Below, one piece after another: positions 46,812 through 57,690 of a DNA stretch of 64,000 nt (position 1 is its first letter; each line of letters begins with the position of its first letter). This DNA is from Nicotiana tabacum (lineage: Eukaryota; Streptophyta; Magnoliopsida; Solanales; Solanaceae): assembly GCF_000715075.1 (NCBI RefSeq), contig NC_134096.1, positions 65,787,026 through 65,851,025 on the forward strand, written 5' to 3'. The notes below the pieces were generated by a model. That model was not told where the DNA came from. It saw only the letters and a program-made list of their open reading frames with translations, and searched no databases. The translations under genes and the position numbers were made by a program.

Positions 46812-49800
46812 TTCACTTAGGTCTCACGAGTCATGAGCGAGTCTAGTAGAGTCTTGCGGATCGGTACGGAGACGTCTGTACTTATCTTCAAGAGGATACA
46901 GGAATGTTAGGAGCACTTCCCTTCTTGATTCCTCATCGTGCGATTTGATTCCTTTGAGGCTTATTCCTTTATTTCCTTACTATTCAATCTTATGCGACGA
47001 GAAGCGCTTGTTATAAATTTGGAATCGAGGAATTGTAATGGTACTACAGATGTGGTGCAAGATATTTCTCCTTGCGTATTTGATTGGGCTATTACCGTCG
47101 CCTTGCGGAAGGCCGTCCTGTCGTTTCAACTCAACATCAGTATTTCCCATGGTTTTGATATTTGGTATTAATTGTTATGACGATTCGTGCATTGTTATCG
47201 CACCGTGGTTTTGTAATGTATTATGTATGTCTATGCGTTGAGGCAGTAAATGACTTGAAAGGAGGATTTACTCAGTGCATGATTCATAGGTTCAACATTT
47301 AGTTCCGGTGGAGGAGAGGCAATCGGACTAGGAATGTTTAGATTTGGATTGATGGAATAACGGGACTTGGTATTTTCGAGCACAGTAGAGTTCTCAATTG
47401 TGATGTGATGTCATCGTCCTTGTTTAACGCATTAAGGTTCGCCGATGTTATGGTCTTCTTTAATTTTCCTTCGGGGCAGGGTGTTGTGAAATGGTGCCTG
47501 AGATGCGGTTTTTAGATATAACGGAGTGTAGTGATTTCTGAATCAAATTGGTACTTCTAGTATTGATGGCTTGAGAAAGATGATCTTCTAAGAGTTTTAG
47601 ATTTGGCGACGACTCATGTGATCGGATGTTGCAGAAATGGATTCGAGTTGGAGCGACAATTGGGTAGCGAAGGTCATGTGGGAGGTGTCTTGCGGTTGTT
47701 GAATTGTCAGGAGGTCAAGTGTGAAAAGTAAAAGTTGAGGAGTTTCATAAGGGAGAGGGTTTGACCAAAGTGTGAGAGTGGCAGAGTAGCATATGGGTTC
47801 TGTGGTAGGATAGCCACACGCCTTGAGTGAAGCTTAGAGCTTTTTGGGAATCATGATGGGCAGTGACCAGGGCCATGGATTTTATTTGGATGCAACATGA
47901 CTTTGAGTTTGGAATGTGTTGTTGGACTTTTAGCTGATGTCAATGGGGAAGGAGGAACCTTGGCGGGTCCCAGGGTTATGTAATTATAGCTTCAAGATAA
48001 GTGGGAGAGCCCCACCGACTATGATTGGATTGCGTAGTTGTCAACTTGTACGGTTTCTGGTTATCAGTGTATTGATGAGTTATTACGACTAAGGAAAGAA
48101 AACATCAGTGGTAACTTGAGGAAAGGATTTGAGGAATGTGTGCTATCTTTGACCTTATTGGTTTATGTTAAGATTTTGGGTAGACTCAGAGTCTGTGCTT
48201 CATGTGGATATGATGTATAAGGAAAGGAATTCAACCAGTTACTTCTTCAAGAGGGTGTTCATGTGCTAGAAGAGATTATATTCGGGGACAAGCCAGAGTG
48301 GGTGACTCTCAACAATGGACCTAGTAGGTTCAAAAAAACAAAATTATTAAAGTGCGGTGCCTAAGAATTTCGAGCCAGTAGTATGGTTAAGTATTTTAGA
48401 TTTTGCAGTGGATTATGAAAGGTAGCTTGGAGTATTCTACATTATCGTCGGCCTGCGGTGTGGCATTTGAGGAATGGGAGAAAATAACTTTGGATTCATA
48501 GAGGGGTTTTCAGAATGGGTGTACCAGTCGAAGATGCAAATATGCGCATAAGGAGGGTATTAGATGGTTCGTGGGTTTTGGAGACAACGTGGTATCGCGA
48601 AATAAGGTCACTCAGGATGAGTGCGGATTTGGGTTAATGATGTTTTGAATAGGGCTATTATTATTCCTAAGGCAAGTCCAGAGTAAATTAGATGAAGTCA
48701 GATTCAGTTAGCTATGATTGAATTGGAATAATGGTGGCAATGATCAGTTCCTTCAGCGTGTTGAGTTATACATGTGATTTTTGGCAGTACGTGAGAGGTT
48801 TGACGGCAACCGTAATTGATTTTATTTGGAGGAATTCGATTATTATGGCCTGTTATGTGTAGATGGATCCCGGAAGAATTATGGTGGTTTAAACTACCAC
48901 TTGAGGTTTGTGTTTTCTGTGGTTATGGGAATTTAGTCACATGTGGCAATGGTTCTCCTGAAATGAGTTAAGTAAAAGGTTTTTATATGATGAAGTGTTT
49001 ATCCTATTAGTGGGTCAGGGGTTATTATGAAATTCTGGTGCTCTCACGTATTGGCATGTTAGGTGCAGTAAGCGGAATGGGAAATTGTAAGATGAGGATC
49101 AAGGTCGCGGTTCGGTGTTGATAAGAATGTCATGAGCTCGGATGATCAGGGAAGAATTTGGATGTTTAGAATAAGTTGGTATTGCCTTTAGCGTCACCTG
49201 AGATCAGTGTCCTGTGTAAGAGGATTTGTGTACTAATTTGCAGCTTCTTGATTTGCTTTACAACATTAGTGTGACTGGTGGTATGGATGTGCAGACTTGT
49301 TACCTGGTGGGGAGGGTCATGGGAGTGTATCCCACGGAAAGATTGTATAAATGTGACATGTAGTCACTTGATTGATTAAAGATTTAAAACCAAGTATGGA
49401 GATTGTGGTACTATCGCTAATGTGAGAATTTATGCCTAAAGGGCGCTCGGTTCATTTGGTTGTGGAATGTGAAAGTTTGTTCCGGATTTGACGGTTGTTC
49501 TTATGTGTCGTGAATAGGTCATTATGGGTCCTTGAGAAGCTATTTAGCCAAGCATGGTATGATCAAAATCGGTTGAGGTCTGTGGATAGATCTACATGTG
49601 AATGTGGGCTCTATATCAGGCCGGATGTGCTAATATCAATATAGCATTATTTTTGCAAGGGTCTTCGGGCCTTGGATGTTATTCTTGCTGTCAGCTATTC
49701 CGTGTAATCTATATTAGACCAAGTGGGTTGTGAGGTGGTTTGATTATTCGCACTCGTATTGAGATCTAATATGGTTTGTGGTATTGTGTGAGCAAGATGG

Positions 49801-50875
49801 CTCTCGAGATGAAGGTCATATATCGCACCTTAGTGGTTCTTGAGTTTTATAGCACGTGACGCTACCCGTCTCCCCATGATTTGTATTATGCACTTGGCGT
49901 GCATATGGTTGATATTCGGGCATTTCGTTTGTATGAGCGTTACAGCTCGATATGTGTTTTCTTTAGATTATTATGTGTGGATCGGGTGGCATGCCATCAC
50001 AGGTACATGGTTGGATCGGGTGGCACGCCGCCACAGATATGTCGATTGGATAGGGTGGAATGCCGCCACGGGTATCATGGTTGGATCGGGTTGTACGCCA
50101 AAACGGTATCATGTGTGGATCGGGTTGCATGCCACAATAATGTGTTCTTGAGTACAATTTCCCATACCTATTATTGTGCATTTTGCTTCCCATTTCTTAA
50201 GGAAGCTTTATAACATCTTTTCGGTTGTTTAAATTAGTTACGTGGGTTGAGTAGATCTTTCTAGAGTTTGTTTCCTTATGTATCACCTTCGAGTTTGTAG
50301 CTTGTTGGCACATTGTGGCATCATATGAGACTTTTGGCAGCGTCTGAGGTGGCTTACTGCCTAAGCAGCTTGTACTGGGTGAGACGAGATAATGGTTCTT
50401 GTCGAGAGGAGAGACTACATAAATTGTGATTCGGTAGGTGGTTATGAGTTCTACACATCTTCTCTGTCGTGGCAGTATTGCAAGAGTTGGAACAGGACTT
50501 ATATGAGTCATGAGGTGTGTTGTGAGCATCAGATTCGTGGGTTTTCGGCTATTGTTAACAGGGGATGTTATTATGGTCATGTAAATTATGCGGTGCATGG
50601 TGTGGATTCCGCGAAGGTATGCAAACATGTATTAGTGCATCGTGTAGTGATTAATACGGCGTTCGTATGTTGGAAACAGACCTGGTAGAGGATTTCAGAT
50701 GTTGGAATTTGGCTCTAAGGCTTATTTGACTATATAAAAGGGAGGATTTTCAGGTTTGCTCTGGCAAATGTGAAAACTGGGTTATAGTAGCACGGGTAGG
50801 TGCACGAGGTGTTAAGCAGTGATTTCAGAAAACTCCAGAGCAGTTCTTAGCACGTTCGAGGATGAACGTATGTTT
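46812..50875 (+). other. non-coding interior of the plus-strand LARD-like element
   Basis: I found no retroviral-type motif in any frame; the longest frames are short and unsupported. Block order and sequence correspond to the minus-strand element interior (29847 down to 25480), so the non-coding state predates both insertions. Confidence 0.72.
49981..50140 (+). repeat. 34-35 bp tandem repeat (5 copies)
   Basis: GATCGGGTGGCACGCCGCCAC-type units start at 49981, 50015, 50050, 50085 and 50119. Same unit as at 26313-26440, with one copy more. Confidence 0.87.
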
Positions 50876-50888
50876 AAGAGGGAGAGAA
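50876..50888 (+). other. polypurine tract of the plus-strand LARD-like element
   Basis: AAGAGGGAGAGAA directly before TGTAACGACCC. The hairpin-capable ACGTTCGAGGATGAACGT is at 50852-50869. Confidence 0.83.
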
Positions 50889-52670
50889 TGTAACGACCCG
50901 ACCGGTCGTTTTGAGCTCTAGCCCGTAATTCAGCGATTTAAGACCCTGGGCAGCTTCACTTCAGGTATTATGACTTGTACGCGTGGTCAGAATTAAATTT
51001 AGGGAGGTTCAGAGTTGATTTGGAAAGCAAAATTCTAATTTTAGAAGCTTTAAGTTGTAGGAATTGACTATAGGGTGATTTTTGAGTAAACGACCTCGGA
51101 ATCGGGATTTGAAGGTTCCAACGGGTTCGTATGATGATTTTGGACTTGGGCATATCTCCGAATCGGGTTTTGGATGACCCGGGAGCGTTTCGGCGCCTAT
51201 TGTGGAAGTTGGTTCTTGAAGAATGTTGAAGTTCTTTAAATTTGGTTTGGAGCGGGTTTTGGTGTTATCGAGGTCCAAACGAAATTTCGAGATCGGGAAT
51301 AGTTCCGTAATGTCATTTAAGACTTGCACGCAAAATTTAGTGTCAATCCGAGTAGTCTATATACGCTTCGGCACATTTTGAGTCAATAGAAGAACTTGAA
51401 GTTCATAAGTTTGATTCAATTGGTTTTGGGGTGCGATTCTTAGTTTTAATGTTGTTCGGGCATTCCAAGAGTTCGAACGAGTCCGCTATATGATTATAAA
51501 CTTGTTGGTATATTCGGGCAGGGCCCCGAGCGCCTCGAGTGTCAATCGGACGAGGCTCGGACCAAGTCGGAAGCTTGGAGTAAAAACTGAAGCTCCCAGA
51601 TCTGTCATAATCGCACCTGCGCTTGGCCAGCCGCAGGTACAAGCCACGACCCGCAGAAGCGAGAAATGGAGGGCAGCCCAGAATCTGCAGATGCGAGAGT
51701 CATCGTCTCAGGTGCAGCTACGCCCGCAGAAGCGGCGCTCCTTGTCCGTGGATGCGGAGCCCGGCCAGGTGAGGGAAAGGCGCACCCGCAAGGCATTTGC
51801 CGCAGGTGTGGGACTGCAGATGCGGCCCAAAGCACCGTAGGTGCGAAAGTCACGGGGCAGTGAGGGTTCATTTAATACAAAACTTAGGCCATTTTTATCA
51901 CATTTTCATTCACTCTTGGGCGATTTGAGAGCTTTCAAGGAGGGGATTTCGACCTAGCTTTGATCGGTAAGTAATTTCTACTTAATGTGAGTTTAATACA
52001 TAGATTATGGGTAGATTTTAACAAAAAAAATTGGTAGAAACTGTGGGATTTTGATAGAAAACCTAGAAATTGGTATTTTTGGATTTTGACCACGAATTTG
52101 GACATGGAATGGGAAAAAATATTATATATTTGAGTTCGTGAGGTTATGGGTAATAGTTATCTTCGAAAATTTTCAGAATTCGGGCACATGGGCCCGAGGG
52201 TTGCTTTATTATTTTTTCGAGCGGTGTTGTAAATTATTATAAATTGATTAATTATATGTATTAGGGTACATTTTAATTGGGTTGCATCTTAATTGACTAG
52301 TTTGGAGTGACGGGCATCGGTTTGAGGTGTTAGAGAGGCTTTGGAGCCGATTATGAAATTTCGGAGCGAGGTAAGTCTCATGTCTAACTCCGTGAAGGAA
52401 AAATTACCCCTAGCTGTTGTATATGGACGTGTGTTACTTGTTGTGGGGGCTACATACGCGTGAGGTGATGAGAGAACGCATATAGCTACATTCATGTTAT
52501 TGTCCGGGTATGTTTAGGTTCACATCATACTATAGTTGTACTATTTGAGCAGTCTCTCGCTTATTAATTCTCATGCTTTACATTCTATTTGAGACTAGAC
52601 TTGCTATTGTAGACACTTCACGGGTTCACGGTTAGCCATCAGATAATATTCCTCCTCTTACGGAATGGCT

Positions 52671-52710
<40 letters not shown>

Positions 52711-53810
52711 TGTTTCATCGAAAGGTTTTCATTAAATAAATTACAACTCACACGTTTATTCGTGAGTGGGGTCAATGACCCATCAAAGCTTCTTATTCTA
52801 ATGAGATCGGGCCGTTCGCCTCGGCAGGATTATCTATTTCACTTCTTATGGGATCAGACCGTTCGCCTCGGCAGGGTTTATGTACTACATTCTCATGGGA
52901 GCGGGTCGTTCTCCTCGGCAGGTTAATTGATTTATCATATGGTTCGGGTCGTTATACCCTCGACACTGAGCAGTTTTATTTTTATGTTGGATCGGGTCGT
53001 ACGCCTTGGCATTTCCTATATCATATCTCTATGAAATCATGCGTAAGACTTGGCAAGATGCCAGTGTATCGGTGAATTTTCATATTTGAATTATGGTAAG
53101 CTACTTGATGAGGTTCACTATACCTATATATATGCTCCGGTTAAGGAGGGAATTTCTAATGAAGAGCTTGAGTTACTCGAAAAGAGAGGGAATTTTTACC
53201 ACGTGATCTATATTTGTCTATTTCAGTTACTTACTCTGCCTCATATTTGCTACCTCTTTACTGTACCTAATGTTGTTGGACCACTAGTGAGTGTCGATGT
53301 CGACCCCTCGTCACTACTCCTCCGGGGTTAGGCTAGATACTTACTGGGTACACATTGCTTACGTACTCAGGCTACACTTGCTGCACATTTTTTTGTGCAT
53401 GTATATATATGTGTAGAGGCCGTGTGAGAGCAAAGGCGTGTATACATGTGGGGACCTAAGTGAGCTGCATTCCATTCGTCGATCAGCGGCCAGCAGAGTG
53501 TCCTTCAGAGTATTTATATTTTTTCTGTCCAATTTGTATTCCGGACAACTGCTCTATTTTATTTTATACTCCTAGTTAATGCTCATGCACTTATAACACC
53601 GGGTTTTGGGATGATTATGGGTTGTTCTGTATTGAATTTGTTAAAAGTATTATTATTTACTCTGTAAATCCCCATTATTTACTATTTAAATTGAAGAAAA
53701 ATATGATTTCAAAAGTAACAAAATGAGAACCCAATAAAATATTTATTGTTGGCTTGCCTGACAGTAGTGTCTGGCGCCATCACGACCTTTATGGATTTTA
53801 GGACGTGACA
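50889..53810 (+). repeat. 3' LTR (2922 bp) of the plus-strand LARD-like element
   Basis: TGTAACGACCCGACCGG to TTTTAGGACGTGACA. The CpG-rich stretch is at 51600-51860. GAGGTAAGTCTCATG is at 52368; the acceptor-like site reads TTTGTGCATG (about 53393), so its AG is lost. A TA/CA run is at 52674-52711. Confidence 0.9.
52674..52711. repeat. TA/CA microsatellite in 3' LTR
   Basis: TATATA run changing to ACACACACA. The 5' LTR has the short ATACATACATAAATG at the matching place (45680). Confidence 0.87.
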
Positions 53811-53815
53811 TTCAC
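53811..53815. repeat. target-site duplication TTCAC (right)
   Basis: Directly follows the LTR end ACGTGACA and matches 43880-43884. Confidence 0.9.
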
Positions 53816-55104
53816 TTACATGTCTATTTGATGTAGGAGATCCCTAAAGTTATTTGTAATCTAAGACAACTTTCTTGAGTTCGTTTATATGTCTAATTAA
53901 AGTAGAAGACTCTTAAAGTTATTTGCTTTCCAAGACAACTTTTTAGTCGACGTTTTAGTACATTAGCATAAGAAGAGATAATTTATTTAATTTTTAAAAT
54001 AAGTGTATATAAGTCTGTCAACATTATAGGTTATAGATATATAGATAAAAAATATTATTGTTAGTGGACTTCAAAATTCTAATTTTTAAGTACAATTCTA
54101 AACGTATAATTTTATCCAGCAAAGATTATCTCTTTGAAATAACACTTTAACTTTCAAAAATTTAGTAGATAAAAATTGAGAAGAAGAAAAAGTTGAACGA
54201 TTAATATGAATAGGAATATTTTTCCTAAAAAATCCGGAAGATTTGGTGCAAGATTTTTTGTTCTTAAAAAGAAACTTTTTATAGATGTGCATTCTTAATC
54301 AAAGTTGGATTCGATTTACTTCATAATTGGTGGCAAGTATCTATTCGGTACATCATATATCCTATCCTATATATTAACTCATCCAAAATTTAATATTATA
54401 TTAGAAGTGATTACGATTCCGTCCTTATATAACTTAAATGTTTAAGGCTATTTTCATCTTCCAACATTATATTTCTGCTTTTATAATAACTAGTATCTAT
54501 GTTCGTGTGTTGCACGAGAAATATGCATTAAAAATAATGAACTTTCAATTGCTTACACCGTTGAATATGTAAGAAGTATGAAGTTAATAATCAATTCCTT
54601 AAAATAAAATAATCTAATATATAATTCGAACCAAGCCATTAATAATATTTTTAACATAATAAAGGACGACAAAGTTGAATTAATTAAATATGTTAGAATC
54701 ACAACAGTATGTGATTAAAGTTGTAAACTCACTTAAAAATACACTATTATTTACTATTTTATGTGAAGCGATACTTTACTTTAATTAAACCTGTATACGA
54801 AAGTCTAATCAGTTAAGCATTGAACTTTAGGTCATGTCTTCCATAAACTTTTTTTTTTTTTTTTGTGTGTGGGACGTTAGTCCGTTTCAATTATTATCAA
54901 TTTTTATGTCTAAAAATATTAGATTTCTTAGCCACACATTCAAAACACATTTGTTTTGTTATACATAAGAAATCATATCATACAAAAGTTGTTGCTATAA
55001 ATCATCATGTGTCAAATATTACAAACGCGTACCAAAAATAATAAATTTTCAATCGAGATAAGTATTTTAAAATCACTTATTACTGAATATGTATTTTAAA
55101 GTTT
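53816..55104. other. unassigned AT-rich sequence
   Basis: No gene seen. A direct duplication of about 68 bp is visible near its start: ATGTCTATTTGATGTAGGAG ... AAGACAACTTT (about 53820-53872) is repeated as ATGTCTAATTAAAGTAGAAG ... AAGACAACTTT (about 53890-53942). A T run lies at 54849-54864. Confidence 0.5.
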
Positions 55105-56948
55105 TGTAATGACCCGACATATCGTTTTGAGTATTACAGCCCTGTCCCCTTCATTTACTGTTCAATTTATACTTTACATTTGTTATGTGACTTGCCGAGG
55201 TGATTGGTTCGGGTCCGGTGAAGTTTCGAAATGAATTGAGATACTTAGTCTCAAAGATGAAAACTTAAGTTGAAAACATTGACCGGATATTGATTTATAT
55301 GTAAACGACCCCGGAATAGAGTATTGAGGATTCCAATAGCTCCTTATGGTGATTTTGGATTTAGGAGCGTGTCCGAAAAATTATTTGGATGTCAGTAGTT
55401 AAATTAGACTTGAAATGGCTAAAATAAAAATTTAAGTTTGAAAATTTGACCAGGGAGTTGACTTTTTGATATCAGGGTCGGAATCCAGTTCTGAAAATTT
55501 TCATAGGTCCGTTATGTTATTTACGACTGGTGTGCAAAATTTTTACTCAATCGAAATTGATTTGATAGGTTTCGGCATCGAATGTAGAAGTTGAAAATTC
55601 TTAGTTTCGTTAAGCTTGAATTGGACTATGATTCGTGGTTTTAGCATTGTTCGATATGATTTGAGGCCTCGACTAAGTTCGTATGATATTTTAGGACTTG
55701 TTGGTATATTTGATTGAGGTCCCGGGAGATTCGGGTGAATTTCGGATGGTTAAAGGATCAAATCTGGACTTAGAACAAAGCTAAAAAATTTCTGCCTTTT
55801 GATGCAACCGCACCTGCGGAAATTGGCTTGCATGTGTGAGTTCGCAGAAGTGAGATGGGCATCGCAGAAGCGGACAAAACCTCGCAGAAGCGACATCAAG
55901 GTCGCAGATGTGGAGGCAAGGGGAAGCTGGGCAAAACTGAGAAGCAGACGCTTCTTCGCAGAAGCGGACTTCTTGTCCGCAGAAGCGGTTCCTTCACTGA
56001 AAAAGCGGAACCGCATATGTGTGTTTTTTTAGGTGTAATTCGAGGATTTGGGCCTAGGGATTTCAAAATAAGAAATTAAAATTTCAAGGTCGAGTTGATG
56101 ACGGAATTTGGTAAATTTGGTATATTTTACAACTTTTATCGGGTTTTGAGTCGTGGGACCCACGAGCAATTTTTGTGTGCAATTTCGTATTTTGTTGAAA
56201 AATTAGTATTTTCATATGGAATTGAGGTGTTTGGTTTTGAGATGACGCACATGCTAGGTGACGGGCGTGTGGGCGGGCACCATAAGAGTTGTGACTTGAT
56301 AAATTCCATGGAACTATGTAGTTGAATAAACTGTTGATATCCGTATATTTTTCACGTATTAGAGAAATCGAACTATAAATCATGTTTAAAACATGTGTTG
56401 ACACTGTAGGGACCCACAAAGGTCGTGTACATGTTGAATTACCTGCTAAATTATTGTTTTGCACTCAGTCACAGTTTTACTTGAACATTACATCTCAGTC
56501 TCTATTGTTCATTATTGATGCATCGTATCGTTGTTGTATGAGAGCCCAAGAGACTAGAGAGGTAGATGACTGAGTGAGGCCGAGGGCCTGATTGTGAGGA
56601 TATTTATGAGATCGGGCTGCACGCCGCAACATATTTCATTGGTTTATGCCATGATTAGCTTGTTATAGCGCTTGGGCTGGAGGAGCCCTTCCGGAGTCTG
56701 TACATACACGCAGTGAGCGTAGGTACCTATTAAGTGTGCGTGTCGAGTGCCTAGTGCCGAGTTCTGTGTGATTGAGAGGAAAGAGTGATTGTGAGGTTGG
56801 AGAGAATGAGAGGACCGAGCGACTATTGCTCTGAGATGATGCATTGATTTCATTATTTTTGCACTTCAGCTGTCATATATCACTATTTTGGAAATTTCTG
56901 AGCGACTATAGGCGCCATCCCGACAGGTTAGGATTTTGGGTCGTGACA
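55105..56948 (+). repeat. LTR (1844 bp) at the head of the tandem array
   Basis: TGTAATGACCCGACATATCG to GGATTTTGGGTCGTGACA. A CpG-rich stretch (55800-56020) has CGCAGAAGCGGAC-type phrases. Compared with the array units it lacks about 560 bp near its end: after TTGGAAATTTCTGAG it jumps to CGACTATAGGCGCCATCC. A primer-binding site follows. The other LTR and any right-hand end of this element are not seen within the window. Confidence 0.82.
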
Positions 56949-56951
56949 AAT

Positions 56952-56969
56952 TGGTATCAGAGCCTAGAT
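56952..56969 (+). other. primer-binding site, initiator-Met tRNA type
   Basis: TGGTATCAGAGCCTAGAT lies three bases after the LTR end. It recurs in units of the array at 60558, 62151 and 63760. Confidence 0.85.
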
Positions 56970-57148
56970 TACATAGGTCTCACGAGTCATGAGCAAGTTT
57001 AGTAGAGTCTTGCGGATCGGTATGTAGACGTCTGTACTTATCCTTGAGAGGTTGCCTAACTTTTAAGAAAGTTTCACTTTCTTATATTTTGTCGTGTGAA
57101 TTTGTTGATTCCAAAAACTAAATTTTTGTTATTCTATTCTCTCACAGA

Positions 57149-57248
57149 TGGTGAGGACACGCACTACCGGATCAGACAGCCACCACTGCCACCAGTTAGG
57201 GCCGCGAGAGGCCGGGGCCGTGGTAGAGGCCGGGGCCGAGGTTTAGGT
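57149..57248 (+). pseudogene. gag start fragment at the head of the array (frameshifted)
   Basis: ATGGTGAGGACACGCACTAC begins the gag N-terminus MVRTRTTGSD, then a small deletion shifts the frame relative to the other units. After about 100 bases the sequence jumps back into the middle of the LTR. Confidence 0.72.
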
Positions 57249-57667
57249 GGTATGCATTTGGTTTTGAGTTGACGCACATGCATGGTGACAGGCGTGTGGG
57301 CGTGCACCGTGGGAGTTGTGACTTGATAAATTCCATGGAATTGTGTGGTTGAATAATATGTTGATATCCGTATATTTTCCACGTATTAGAGAAATCGAAC
57401 TATAAATCATTTTTAAAACATGTGTTGATACTGTAGGGACCCATAGAGGTCATGTACATATTGAATTGCCTGCTAAATTGTTGTCTTTCACTCGGTCACA
57501 GTTTTACTTGCACATTAAATCTCATTCTCTATTGTTCATTATTGGTGCACAAAATTTTTGTTATTCTATTCTCTTACATATGGTGAGGACACGCACTACC
57601 GGATCGGACGGCCAGCCAGCAAAGCCACCAGTTAGGGCCACGAGAGGCCGGGGGCGAGGTAGAGGTG
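57249..57667 (+). repeat. array unit 1, short form
   Basis: It holds only the first 300 bases of the LTR part, then jumps from TTCATTATTGGTGCA directly to the end of the leader (AAAATTTTTGTTATTC) and the gag start. The LTR end and primer site are deleted. Confidence 0.82.
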
Positions 57668-57690
57668 ATATGCGTTTGGTTTTGAGGTGA
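57580..57690 (+). CDS. 36-codon Arg/Gly-rich ORF across the gag/LTR junction, unit 1
   Basis: Starts at the gag ATG directly after a pyrimidine-rich leader, reads MVRTRTTGSDGQP, a Pro/Arg linker and RGRGRGRG, then six residues encoded by LTR sequence and TGA. The first 30 residues are the usual gag start of this family. No evidence of translation. Confidence 0.4.
   Translation: MVRTRTTGSDGQPAKPPVRATRGRGRGRGDMRLVLR

Larger units (their letters stand above)
43885..53810 (+). mobile_element. complete LARD-like Ty3/gypsy element, plus strand, 9.9 kb
   Basis: LTRs at 43885-46790 and 50889-53810, initiator-Met primer site, polypurine tract and exact TTCAC target duplication. The 4.1-kb interior has no gag or pol frames. 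The leader after the primer site is the same as in coding relatives (GTCTTGCGGATCGGTACGGA ...), but where gag should start (ATGGTGAGG) the sequence switches to non-coding DNA. The copy depends on enzymes from other elements. Confidence 0.87.

Noticed and set aside
49840..50213. Plus-strand ORFs with repeated VDRVACRH-like peptides
   Set aside because: They are translations of the 34-bp non-coding tandem repeat; the minus-strand relative at 26148-26447 gives similar peptides from the other strand.
54490..54530. ACTAGTATCTATGTTCGTGTGTTGCACG, like the end of a small DNA transposon
   Set aside because: I could not find a matching second terminus or target duplication nearby.
57164..57382. Minus-strand ORFs over the array units (57164-57382, 57561-57828, 59142-59381, 62399-62587)
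   Set aside because: They are antisense shadows of the gag start and LTR; the repetition simply follows the tandem units.
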